NCBI GenBank assembly: GCA_002280725.1 | Contig: NCEM01000022.1 | Span: 62,001-126,000 of the forward strand | Direction: 5' to 3' | Origin: Alphaproteobacteria bacterium 32-64-14 | GTDB lineage: Bacteria; Pseudomonadota; Alphaproteobacteria; Caulobacterales; Hyphomonadaceae | DNA: 64,000 bases | Shown here: positions 9,056-16,667 of the stretch, in pieces | How the letters are laid out: each line of letters opens with the position of its first letter | How positions within the stretch are numbered: position 1 is the stretch's first letter | Position numbers and translations under genes: made by a program | The notes under the pieces: generated by a model | Seen by the model: only the letters and a program-made list of their open reading frames with translations | Told to the model about the DNA's origin: nothing | The model's database searches: none

Positions 9056-9093
9056 TTGGAACACCGGGATATCGTTGGAACACCGGGATATCG
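9056..9093. repeat. Perfect 19-bp tandem duplication that shifts the MFS reading frame
   Basis: TTGGAACACCGGGATATCG occurs at 9056-9074 and again at 9075-9093. Reading from the well-placed GTG at 9004 (GGGAGG at 8993-8998), the frame gives MAAAPASAGEAPAGG and then enters the repeat; the second copy shifts the frame, which ends at a stop at 9148-9150. With one copy removed in thought, the same frame continues into the MFS protein as SFGTPGYRLYVLLSLTFIYT. The duplication is therefore a frameshift lesion or a slippage-prone switch. Confidence 0.9.
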
Positions 9094-10543
9094 GCTTTAC
9101 GTTCTGCTATCCCTGACATTCATCTACACGCTGAACTTCATCGACCGTAACCTTCTCGGCGTCGTCGGACCGCAGATCAGGGCCGAGTTCGGCCTCAGCG
9201 GCACCGAATACGGCTTCCTCAACGGTCCTCCGTTCGCGCTGTTCTATGCGCTGATGGGCATTCCGATCGCGATGGCGGCTGACCGTTTCAACCGCGTCGC
9301 CATCATGGCGCTGTGCATCGCGATCTGGTCGCTGATGACCGCGCTGTGCGGCTTTGCATCCAGCTTCGTGTTCCTGCTGATCGCGCGCATCGGCGTGGCC
9401 ATCGGCGAAGCCGGCTCGACGCCGCCGTCCAACTCGATCCTCGCCGACTACTTCAAGCCGAAGAGCCGCGCGAACGCGCTCGGCATCTTCGCCATGGGCG
9501 TCACCATCGGCAGCGCGCTAGCCAGCGGGTTTGGCGGCGTCATCGTCGGGCTGACCGACGAGACCGTGGTCAGCTTCTTTGCCAGCGTCGGCATCGGCGA
9601 CATTCATGAGCAGCTGGGTTGGGGCGAGAATTTCGGCTGGCGCTTCGCCTTCATCGCGCTGGGCCTGCCGGGTCTCGTGATCGCGCTCATTCTCTTTCTG
9701 ACGGTAAAGGAGCCGCCGCGCGGCTTCTCCGATCCGCCGGGAACGTCGCGCATCGAGAAGGCCAACATTCTCGAGACCCTGAAGGAACTGGGCGGCAAGC
9801 CGACCTTCTGGACGATGTCGATTGGAGCCGCGCTCGTCGCCTTCGTCGGCTACAGCATGTTCGCCTTTCAGGCGCTGATGATGGATGGCCTGCACGGGAT
9901 GCATTCGGGCACGTTCGCCCTGCAGTATGGGGTGCCGCTGGCGCTGATCTCCGCCGTGGGAACGTTCGGCGGCGGTTATCTTACCCAGATGCTGACGCCG
10001 CGCTCGACAAATGCGGTTGCGTGGATCCCGGCGGTGGGCCTCATCATCGCCATTCCGCTGTACATCGCGGGCTTCTACATGGTGCCCGGCTTGCCGCAAC
10101 TTGCCGTATGGGGAGCCGGCGCGCTGTTCCACTACGCCTATCTCGGCTCGCAATACACGATCGGGCAGGGCGTGGTATCGGCACGCTCGCGCGCCTCGGC
10201 GATCGCCATCCTGCTGTTCATCGTCGCGGTGATCGGCAACGGCATCGGGCCGCTTGTCGGAGGCATACTGTCCGACCTGTTCATGGGTATGCAGATCAAG
10301 CAGTTCGACACCTCCGGGCTGCTGACACTTGAACAGTGCATCAAGGCCGTTTCGGCCAGGACGCCGGAAGCTGTTGCGGCTCTTGGCCTGTCCCCGGAAA
10401 GCATGACGGTCTGCAAAGAGGCGTATGGCGAAGGCCTGCGCCAGTCGATGGCGGCTGTCGTGCTGTTCTTCATCCCTGCTTCGGCCTTCTTCTATCTGGC
10501 CTCGCGCACGCTGAAGAAAGATCTGGTCGCCAAGCCGGTCTGA
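9056..10543 (+). CDS. Spinster-type MFS transporter, N-terminus frameshifted
   Basis: Twelve-helix major facilitator of the Spinster-like group common in caulobacters and sphingomonads. Typical marks are TLNFIDRNLLG in helix 1, ALMGIPIAMAADRFNR (loop 2-3 motif), IGEAGSTPPSNSILADYF in helix 5, and the central-loop sequence VKEPPRGFSDPPG. Substrates of this group are poorly known; sphingolipids, terpenoids or organic acids have been suggested. The original start was probably GTG at 9004, now out of frame because of the 19-bp duplication at 9056-9093. The TTG at 9056 is the first plausible restart and would give 495 residues missing about 18 N-terminal residues. It may be a functional gene with a weak start, a phase-variable gene or a fresh pseudogene. 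Confidence 0.8.
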   Translation: MEHRDIVGTPGYRLYVLLSLTFIYTLNFIDRNLLGVVGPQIRAEFGLSGTEYGFLNGPPFALFYALMGIPIAMAADRFNRVAIMALCIAIWSLMTALCGFASSFVFLLIARIGVAIGEAGSTPPSNSILADYFKPKSRANALGIFAMGVTIGSALASGFGGVIVGLTDETVVSFFASVGIGDIHEQLGWGENFGWRFAFIALGLPGLVIALILFLTVKEPPRGFSDPPGTSRIEKANILETLKELGGKPTFWTMSIGAALVAFVGYSMFAFQALMMDGLHGMHSGTFALQYGVPLALISAVGTFGGGYLTQMLTPRSTNAVAWIPAVGLIIAIPLYIAGFYMVPGLPQLAVWGAGALFHYAYLGSQYTIGQGVVSARSRASAIAILLFIVAVIGNGIGPLVGGILSDLFMGMQIKQFDTSGLLTLEQCIKAVSARTPEAVAALGLSPESMTVCKEAYGEGLRQSMAAVVLFFIPASAFFYLASRTLKKDLVAKPV

Positions 10544-10569
10544 TCGGTCAAACGTAGCGACGATTACAC

Positions 10570-10631
10570 GGCCGGGCCCACATCGGGTCCGGCCGTTTGC
10601 GGCCGGGCCCACATCGGGTCCGGCCGTTTGC
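10570..10631 (+). repeat. 31-bp tandem repeat with hairpins, terminator-like
   Basis: Two identical 31-bp units (10570-10600 and 10601-10631) follow the first MFS gene. Each contains a near-perfect stem, GGCCGGGCCC / GGGTCCGGCC, around a five-base loop ACATC, then CGTTTGC. The GC-rich stems suggest a duplicated transcription terminator, although there is no real T-run. The unit does not recur elsewhere in the window that I can see. Confidence 0.75.
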
Positions 10632-10770
10632 GTTTGCAGCATGACGCTGATGTCAGTGCGTGCTGCGCGCGGCGCGCACATTTCCGGTGGACCGCAGCGC
10701 GCAACAACGTAGCATCACTTCTGGTTGTAAGGCGCGGCCACAGCGTCTGCACGAGCGGGAGACTTACGCG

Positions 10771-12219
10771 ATGGGCACGCACACCAGCGCGGCGAGCGCA
10801 CCAGCCGCCGAGGATCAGGGACATCTCACCGGCTATGGTACGAAGTCGTATCGCAGCTACGTGCTGAACGCGCTGCTCTTCGTCTACATCCTGAATTTCC
10901 TTGATCGCGGTCTGCTCGGCATCGTCGCCGAACCCGTGATGAAGGAGTTGCAGATCTCCGATGGCCAGTTCGGCCTGCTGACCGGAATCGGTTTTGCGTT
11001 GTTCTATTCGGTCGTGGGTATTCCGCTGGCCCACTATTCCGAGACCGGCAACCGCACCTGGATCATGACGATCTGCATCGCGCTTTGGTCGGCGGCGACC
11101 GCGATGTCCGGCATGGTGGGGCCGGTGGAGATAGGCGGCGTTGTGATCTCCGGTTTTGTGATGCTGTTGCTCTGCCGCGTTCTGGTTGGGGTGGGGGAGG
11201 CTGGGTGCACACCGCCCGCGAACTCGATCATCGCCGACTATTATCCGCCGGCGCGTCGCTCGACGGCGCTGGGCTATTACGCCATGGGCGTGACGGCGGG
11301 GACGCTGTCGGCAAACCTGATCGGGGGGCCGGTGGCCGATGCGTTTGGCTGGCGCACGGCGTTCATGGTGATCGGCGCGGCGGGCATCCTCGTGGCCATC
11401 GCGTTCAAGCTGACCGTCAAGGAGCCGCCGCGCGGCTATTCCGACCCGCCGGGTGCGGTGCGACCCGCCAAGGCCAGTTTCCGGGCGGCGCTGAGGGAGC
11501 TGTCGTCGAAACCGTCCTTCTGGCTGATGGCGACGGGCGCCATGCTCGCCTCGTTCTGCGGCTATGGCATCGTGACATTCCAGACCTCGTTCCTGATGCG
11601 CACGCATGGTGTGACGCTGACCGAGGCCACGCTGTTGTTCAACGTGCCGTCTGCCGCATGTGCATCGGTGAGCGTGCTGCTGACCGGGTGGATCGCCGAA
11701 AAGATGGTGAAGCGCCATCCCAACGCGATTGCCTGGCTGCCGGCCATCGGCTTCATCGCGGCTGTACCGTTCTATGTGTGGGCGTTCTCATCCGACAACA
11801 AGTGGGTGGCGCTGGTCGGCATCTGCATCGGCGCCGGTATCAAGTACGGCTATCTCGCCGCGCAATACACGATCGGGCAGGGCGTGGTTGGCGTGCGCAC
11901 CCGGGCCACGGCGACGGCCATCCTGCTGTTCATCGTGAACCTGCTTGGCTATGGCGCGGGGCCGCCCTTCATCGGCTACCTGTCGGACATCCTGTTCAAC
12001 ATGCAGGCCAGCGCGGAAGGTTTCGTGGAACTGGCGCGCGCCTCGTGCAAGGGCGATGGGCTGAAACTGCTGCCGGAAGCGACGCAGGCTTTCTGCAAGG
12101 TGGCGGACGCCAAGGCGCTGCAGACCTCCCTGGTAATCACCTCGGTCCTGTACGTGCTGCCGGCGATCTTCTTCATGCTGTGCGTCAAGACGCTGCAGAA
12201 GGATCTGGTGGCGAAATAG
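10771..12219 (+). CDS. Spinster-type MFS transporter
   Basis: A 482-residue paralogue of the preceding carrier with the same marks: ILNFLDRGLLG in helix 1, VGEAGCTPPANSIIADYYP in helix 5, and VKEPPRGYSDPPG in the central loop. ATG at 10771 is preferred; it follows GCGGGAGAC, and the N-terminus MGTHTSAASAPAAEDQ is a short hydrophilic leader like that expected for its neighbour. The frame is open further upstream without family similarity. The two genes lie in tandem, separated by the 31-bp repeats, and probably arose by duplication. Substrate unknown. Confidence 0.9.
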   Translation: MGTHTSAASAPAAEDQGHLTGYGTKSYRSYVLNALLFVYILNFLDRGLLGIVAEPVMKELQISDGQFGLLTGIGFALFYSVVGIPLAHYSETGNRTWIMTICIALWSAATAMSGMVGPVEIGGVVISGFVMLLLCRVLVGVGEAGCTPPANSIIADYYPPARRSTALGYYAMGVTAGTLSANLIGGPVADAFGWRTAFMVIGAAGILVAIAFKLTVKEPPRGYSDPPGAVRPAKASFRAALRELSSKPSFWLMATGAMLASFCGYGIVTFQTSFLMRTHGVTLTEATLLFNVPSAACASVSVLLTGWIAEKMVKRHPNAIAWLPAIGFIAAVPFYVWAFSSDNKWVALVGICIGAGIKYGYLAAQYTIGQGVVGVRTRATATAILLFIVNLLGYGAGPPFIGYLSDILFNMQASAEGFVELARASCKGDGLKLLPEATQAFCKVADAKALQTSLVITSVLYVLPAIFFMLCVKTLQKDLVAK

Positions 12220-12303
12220 GCCGGTAGTCGCGCACGCTTTGCGCGCGCACGGAAACGCACTAACGCTTCCATCTTCGCCCGCGCCCCGGAGATGGAAGCC
12301 CCC

Positions 12304-12846
12304 ATGACGCACGACGCTCACGATCCCGGCGGCAAGGTCCGGCTGGCCTTGATGCCGGGCGTGAAGGGCGATGCGACGTTCAGCGCCGATGGCCGCTATC
12401 GTCAGCTCATGCGCCGTTGGCGCGGCGACACATTTCCCAAGCGCTACATCATGTTCATTGGCATGAACCCGTCGACGGCGGACGCCACGGTGAACGATCC
12501 GACCTGTGCGCGCGAATGGACGTTCGCCCGGCGCGAGGGGTTTGATGCGATGGTGAAGGCCAATGTCGGCGATTATCGCGCAACGGATCCCAAGATGCTG
12601 CTGGCGCCGGGCGTCACGGCCGTCTCGCCGGACAATCTTCCCGCCATCCGCAAGGCGGCGGCGGGCGCGGGAAAAGTCGTCCTGTGTCATGGCAAGCTCA
12701 ACAGGGCGCTTGCCCCTGCCGGCAAGGAGATCGTTGAAGCGCTGAATGCCGATGGGGTCGAGCTGTGGTCGTTCGGGACCAATGGCGATGGCAGCCCGAA
12801 GCATCCGCTCTACCTGCGCGCCGATACGCCGCTGGTTCGTTTCTGA
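12304..12846 (+). CDS. DUF1643 domain protein
   Basis: A 180-residue conserved protein. The core pattern is MFIGMNPSTADATVNDPTCAR followed by an AREWTFARREGFD block, which is the DUF1643 signature. Function is unknown; homologues occur in bacteria and phages. ATG at 12304 has GGAAG five bases upstream; a second ATG at 12292 is in frame. The gene follows the MFS genes by 85 bases and precedes the next hypothetical gene by ten bases, so these two may be cotranscribed. Confidence 0.82.
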   Translation: MTHDAHDPGGKVRLALMPGVKGDATFSADGRYRQLMRRWRGDTFPKRYIMFIGMNPSTADATVNDPTCAREWTFARREGFDAMVKANVGDYRATDPKMLLAPGVTAVSPDNLPAIRKAAAGAGKVVLCHGKLNRALAPAGKEIVEALNADGVELWSFGTNGDGSPKHPLYLRADTPLVRF

Positions 12847-12856
12847 TCTGATCGCG

Positions 12857-13420
12857 ATGCGCAGGCTCGATCTTCATCCCGCAAGGAACCTTCGCAATCC
12901 GCAACGCCATTTGCGGGCGCTGTCGCGCTGGCCGGAGCGGATCATCGAGCAGTTGCCAACGCCCGAGCAGTGCGCTGGCGCGCGGTTCTGGAACTTCAAG
13001 ATCCCCGTCTATGCCAAGCTGGTCGATCCGCCCCACGCGACGCCGGGGATGCAACGCGCCTGTATCGCGACGATCTTCGCGGCTGCAGAGGCGATCGACC
13101 GGTCGCCGCGCCGTCCGGCCAACTGCCGCGTGGCGTGCCTCGTTTCCACGCCCCCGCTGTTCCAGTCGGAGGTGACGCTGTTCTTTGACGACGATTACTT
13201 CCGCACCTTCCTGCCGCGCGAGGAGGGACAGCGCAGCTATTATGAGGGCGGCTGGGTGGAAGACGAGCCGGCAGAGGCCGGCGACATCAGCGGGATAATG
13301 CCGCCCGCGCCGCCGGGCATGGACTTTCACGGCGGCGCGCTGCTGCGGCAGTACGATCCTGCGTGGGGCCCAAAGCCGGTTGAATCGACAACCTGGGTCT
13401 GGGCGTTCGATTTCAGTTAG
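12857..13420 (+). CDS. Conserved hypothetical protein, possibly DUF3916
   Basis: A 187-residue soluble protein starting MRRLDLHPARNLRNPQRHLR. The block FWNFKIPVYAKLVDPP followed by a helical stretch and SEVTLFFDDDYFRTF resembles DUF3916, as far as I can recall that family. It has no signal peptide or membrane segment. The acidic C-terminal part ends WVWAFDFS. Function unknown. The start at 12857 lies ten bases after the DUF1643 stop. Confidence 0.6.
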   Translation: MRRLDLHPARNLRNPQRHLRALSRWPERIIEQLPTPEQCAGARFWNFKIPVYAKLVDPPHATPGMQRACIATIFAAAEAIDRSPRRPANCRVACLVSTPPLFQSEVTLFFDDDYFRTFLPREEGQRSYYEGGWVEDEPAEAGDISGIMPPAPPGMDFHGGALLRQYDPAWGPKPVESTTWVWAFDFS

Positions 13421-13510
13421 AGCGGAACAAGGTGAGCCGCTTCAGCTCAAAGCGATCAAGTTCTCGGCGCGAGCCGCCGAACGCACGTGCTGACCTGCGG
13501 CAAAACGAAA

Positions 13511-13542
13511 CCGCCCCGGACTCCTGCAGGGGTCCGGGGCGG
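13511..13542 (-). terminator. Rho-independent terminator of gcrA
   Basis: Perfect 11-bp stem CCGCCCCGGAC (13511-13521) / GTCCGGGGCGG (13532-13542) with a ten-base loop. On the minus strand it is followed by TTTCGTTTTG. It sits about 40 bases past the gcrA stop codon. Confidence 0.85.
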
Positions 13543-13584
13543 CGCCGTCGCGGGTAGAACGTGTTGGATCAGCCAGCGCGGCTG

Positions 13585-14121
13585 TTAGCCGGCGAGGCGC
13601 TGGATGTAGTCGAACTCACGAGCGCGGCGTTCGCGCTTCTTGGCGGGCTGGAAGGCCACGCGGGCGTGTTCGGCGCAGTAGGGCGAGCCATCAGCGCTGG
13701 CATGGCCGCAGAAGCCGAAATTGTTGTCGGCGGGATCGCCGATTGGCCATTTGCACATGGAGTCCTTCACGGTGAGGACGGTGACCATGTCGCCGTTGGG
13801 CAGGCGCTGCGGCTCGATATTGGCCTCAGCTTCGGTGATGTGCGTGTGGGCCGGCTCAGCGCGCACAGCAAGCGCGGTCGACTGGCGCGGGGCGGCGGCG
13901 GAGGCCTGCCGCGGAGCCTGCTGCGGCTTGGGCCGGGCGAGGCGCGGCGGGCGCTTGACCGGGCGGGACGGAGTCGCCCGGCCGGAGAGTCCGAGGCGGT
14001 GCACCTTGCCGATCACCGCATTGCGGGTAACCGAGCCCAGCCGCTTGGCGATCTGGCTGGCGCTGTGCCCTTCGGCCCAGAGTTTCTTGAGTTCTGTTAC
14101 GCGCTCTTCGGTCCAGCCCAT
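13585..14121 (-). CDS. gcrA: GcrA cell-cycle regulator
   Basis: GcrA is a sigma70-associated transcription factor of alphaproteobacteria that activates promoters carrying CcrM-methylated GANTC sites and helps drive the S-phase programme. The 178-residue product starts MGWTEERVTELKKLWAEGHS, and the N-terminal helix-turn-helix (SASQIAKRLGSVTRNAVIGK) is fully conserved. A Pro/Ala/Arg-rich linker follows, and then the sigma-interacting C-terminal domain with Cys residues (MCKWPIGDP, FCGH, YCAEHA). Its upstream region contains an unusual cluster of GANTC sites. GcrA, argD and argF are neighbours in other alphaproteobacteria as well; here two extra genes lie between. Confidence 0.97.
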   Translation of the reverse strand: MGWTEERVTELKKLWAEGHSASQIAKRLGSVTRNAVIGKVHRLGLSGRATPSRPVKRPPRLARPKPQQAPRQASAAAPRQSTALAVRAEPAHTHITEAEANIEPQRLPNGDMVTVLTVKDSMCKWPIGDPADNNFGFCGHASADGSPYCAEHARVAFQPAKKRERRAREFDYIQRLAG

Positions 14122-14546
14122 GAATCTGTCTCCACAGCCTTAGGGAATCACGCAAGACACTAGATATAGGTCGTTGCGACGAGGATCCCGTTCCCAATTC
14201 CAAGGGATAGTAGCTGCGGGCGTGTGCGCCGCAATATGCTGGGCCGCTTCCTAACAGGTTAATCAATATATTGGGGTTGTACACAGCCTAGCTGAGTCTC
14301 GTCGCCGCAGGCACGGTTGATACAGGGTGTGGCCGCAGGGACTCACCTTTCAGGGGAAGTTCCCCGTGCGGACTCGGTTTGGACTCAGTCGCCCCGTTCT
14401 ACGCTTCCATGTGGATATCGCAGGGTCATGTACAGGCTGGGCCATATTGCTCGCAGCGCCTGCAATCCGCGCAGGGCGCCTTGTGGCGTGCCCCTTCCGA
14501 CAACATTTCCATGGCGAAACCGGAGCAGGGGCCTAGAAACGCAGCC
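14122..14546. promoter_or_regulatory. Divergent gcrA/permease intergenic region with six GANTC sites (a seventh just inside the permease gene)
   Basis: No gene is seen in these 425 bases. GANTC sites, the CcrM methylation target, occur at 14122, 14145, 14294, 14340, 14371 and 14382, with one more at 14561. A TTAA-N7-ATTG stretch at 14259-14273 is only a degenerate CtrA-like site. The region must hold the gcrA promoter, and probably one for the permease gene. A link to methylation control is inferred from known GcrA/CcrM biology. Confidence 0.6.
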
Positions 14547-15389
14547 ATGGACCAGACACTGACTCGCCCCCCGATGGACGCCGCCGATCGCCCGCTGCGC
14601 CCGCGACAGTACGGCGCCGTCAACTGGCTTGGCCTCTGGACGCTCTGCCTGCGCGAGACGCGGCGGTTCTGGAAAGTCGGGATGCAGACGCTGTTTGCGC
14701 CGGTCGTCTCCAGCCTGCTGATGCTGTTCGTCTTCAAGCTCGCCTTCGGCCAGGGCAATGGCGGCATGGTCGGCGGCGTTGCTTTCGCGACCTTCCTCGC
14801 GCCTGGCGTGGTGATGATGGCGATCCTCAACAACGCCTTCGCAAATACGTCATCCTCGCTGATCATCGCCAAGGTGCAGGGCAACTCGGTCGACTTCATG
14901 ATGCCGCCCCTGTCGCCGATCGAACTGACGGTTGGCTTCCTCTCGGGGGCGGTCACGCGCGGCATCCTCGTCGGCATGGTCACCTACGCTGCCGTCTGGA
15001 TCATGCAGATCACGCCCTTCCAGGTCGCGAACCTGTTCGCGGTGCTCTACTTCTCGGTGATCGCCTCGCTGTTCATGGGCGCGGTTGGCCTGCTCGGCGG
15101 CATCTGGGCCGACAAGTTCGATCACATGGCGGCGGTGCAGAACTTCGTCATCATGCCGCTCACCATGCTGTCGGGCACCTTCTACCCGATCGGCCGCCTG
15201 CCCGAGCCGTTCGTGACGATCAGCCACTACAACCCGTTCTTCCTGATGATCGACGGCTTCCGCTACGGCTTCACCGGCCACGCCGAGAGCAATCTGTGGT
15301 TCGGCGGCGCCCTCAGCGCGGCGATCACGCTGGCGCTGTGCGTCATGTGCTGGCGATGGCTGTCCAGGGGCTACAAGCTGAAGGCGTAG
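14547..15389 (+). CDS. ABC-2 type transporter permease
   Basis: Integral membrane permease of the ABC-2 family (280 residues from ATG 14547), related to NodJ/DrrB-type exporters. Six hydrophobic segments are visible, including SSLLMLFVFKLAFG, FLAPGVVMMAILNNAF, and PLTMLSGTFYPIGRLPE (the conserved family stretch before the last helices). The end is WRWLSRGYKLKA. The start is uncertain: ATG 14511 and ATG 14547 are both in frame and neither has a convincing ribosome site. The ATP-binding partner is not next to it, which is unusual, so it must be elsewhere or lost. Substrate unknown. Confidence 0.88.
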   Translation: MDQTLTRPPMDAADRPLRPRQYGAVNWLGLWTLCLRETRRFWKVGMQTLFAPVVSSLLMLFVFKLAFGQGNGGMVGGVAFATFLAPGVVMMAILNNAFANTSSSLIIAKVQGNSVDFMMPPLSPIELTVGFLSGAVTRGILVGMVTYAAVWIMQITPFQVANLFAVLYFSVIASLFMGAVGLLGGIWADKFDHMAAVQNFVIMPLTMLSGTFYPIGRLPEPFVTISHYNPFFLMIDGFRYGFTGHAESNLWFGGALSAAITLALCVMCWRWLSRGYKLKA

Positions 15390-15482
15390 GGCAGTCGGGT
15401 ATGCTCAGGTCAATCGACTGAGGCTGTTGGAGGCTGTCGGACACAATTCGTGACCAAGTCTGAGCTTAGCGACGCCCGGAGG

Positions 15483-16421
15483 TCAAAGAAGCGTTCCGAT
15501 CTGGTTGACGATCCCAGACGCGACTACGTTGCCCACTACACCTTCACAGATAGCCTTGATCGATCCTAGAAACCCGCGAACCGCGTCAACATCTGGCGAT
15601 GGCGTCGCTATCGCGGCTTCGGCATCGCGCAGTGCGGGTTCCATCTTCGCTCTGACTTCGTCGGGTAGAGCTGGAGCAAACTGCCTGACCTGTTCTAGCA
15701 GGCTCCGCGCAGCGTCGATGTTTAGCGTCGAGGTCGCTTTCTGGTTGTTCGTTACTGTTGCCTGATCGCTGACATTTCCGACTACGCCAACGTTCCCATT
15801 GAAAAACTGCTGCGTCACCGCGCGGCCCTCCTGCTGTTCTTTGGCCGTGAAATCCATGTCCACGCCTGCAATACCCGCATGGTCCAGTTCCAGAGCCCAA
15901 TCGAGCAGAAGGTTTCGGACGCGGTCTACAACCGCATATAGCTGACCCGTGGTCAGCTCGACACGGAAGTCGCTGGCATCTGGAAACATCTTGAGCAGAA
16001 CGGCCTTGTTCTCCATCCCAATGGTCATCGAGAAGCAACCATTCTCGTCGCGATCACGCAGGTCGTGCTCGATTGATCCGATGCTAATGTTCGCCGGAGC
16101 AGTCGAAGCACGGCGCTCTACTTCGGGGTTATTGAATCCTGCGGGCAGCCACCCGCGATATGGGTCAAAGGCTCGAAAACTGCCGACCAGCATCCGATAA
16201 TCGGGATATTCTTCGGCAGGCGTGTCGCCATATCCGTTCAGCTCTCGGTTGATCCAGATCAGCGCTTGCGCGTGGCCGAGTTTCGTCGCGACGATCTTCG
16301 CAACACGCAGAATTGCGGCCACCGAAATCGAAGGGTCTGCAATGTCGCGGAGAAGCCGCTGAACAATTGGTGACCCGGTCGCCTGCTTTGATCCGTCTGC
16401 CATGGTGGTGGAATAGCACAT
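15483..16421 (-). CDS. AbiTii-domain protein, putative phage-defence gene
   Basis: A 312-residue protein whose N-terminal half matches the AbiTii domain as I know it: LRDIADPSISVAAILRVAKIVATKLG, then WINRELNGYGD and EYPDYRMLVG. AbiTii domains are predicted abortive-infection components. The middle (FFNGNVGVVGNVSDQATVTNN) is a low-complexity G/N/V linker typical of these proteins. The C-terminal part is helical and ends in a short hydrophobic stretch (EGVVGNVVASGIVNQIGTLL). Met1 at 16421 or Met7 at 16403 could start it. Base composition is visibly less GC-rich than the flanking permease and argD, and it stands alone on the minus strand, so acquisition by transfer is likely. Its mode of action is not known. 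Confidence 0.72.
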   Translation of the reverse strand: MCYSTTMADGSKQATGSPIVQRLLRDIADPSISVAAILRVAKIVATKLGHAQALIWINRELNGYGDTPAEEYPDYRMLVGSFRAFDPYRGWLPAGFNNPEVERRASTAPANISIGSIEHDLRDRDENGCFSMTIGMENKAVLLKMFPDASDFRVELTTGQLYAVVDRVRNLLLDWALELDHAGIAGVDMDFTAKEQQEGRAVTQQFFNGNVGVVGNVSDQATVTNNQKATSTLNIDAARSLLEQVRQFAPALPDEVRAKMEPALRDAEAAIATPSPDVDAVRGFLGSIKAICEGVVGNVVASGIVNQIGTLL

Positions 16422-16560
16422 TTCTGAGCAGCCATCAGGTCGTCTACATCGCCGTGACTTCCGTTCAGTCTCGCGGCGGCATCCTGCAGGTTGTTCCGTG
16501 GCTTCCCATTAGACGTCGAGCTAGTTGCCCGGTATCCAGTCCGGATTCCGCGTATTTTCA

Positions 16561-16584
16561 TTGACATAAGGGGCGGCGCGCCCC
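16561..16584 (+). promoter_or_regulatory. Candidate argD promoter region with palindrome
   Basis: A consensus -35 box TTGACA lies at 16561-16566, followed at once by the 6-bp palindrome GGGGCG-GCG-CGCCCC (16570-16584). The argD ATG is about 85 bases downstream, with AAGGAG in front of it. No good -10 hexamer is seen at 17 bases, so this is tentative; the palindrome could be an operator. Confidence 0.35.
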
Positions 16585-16667
16585 ATTGAGCGCGCTTCAA
16601 AAATGGCCCTTCAACAAGGTCTGGAGTCTTCTTTCCCACCGCCGGCGTCACTCAAGGAGATACGCCC

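Noticed and set aside
14259..14273. CtrA binding site in front of gcrA
   Set aside because: Only the first TTAA is exact; the second half is ATTG. Too weak to report as a feature.
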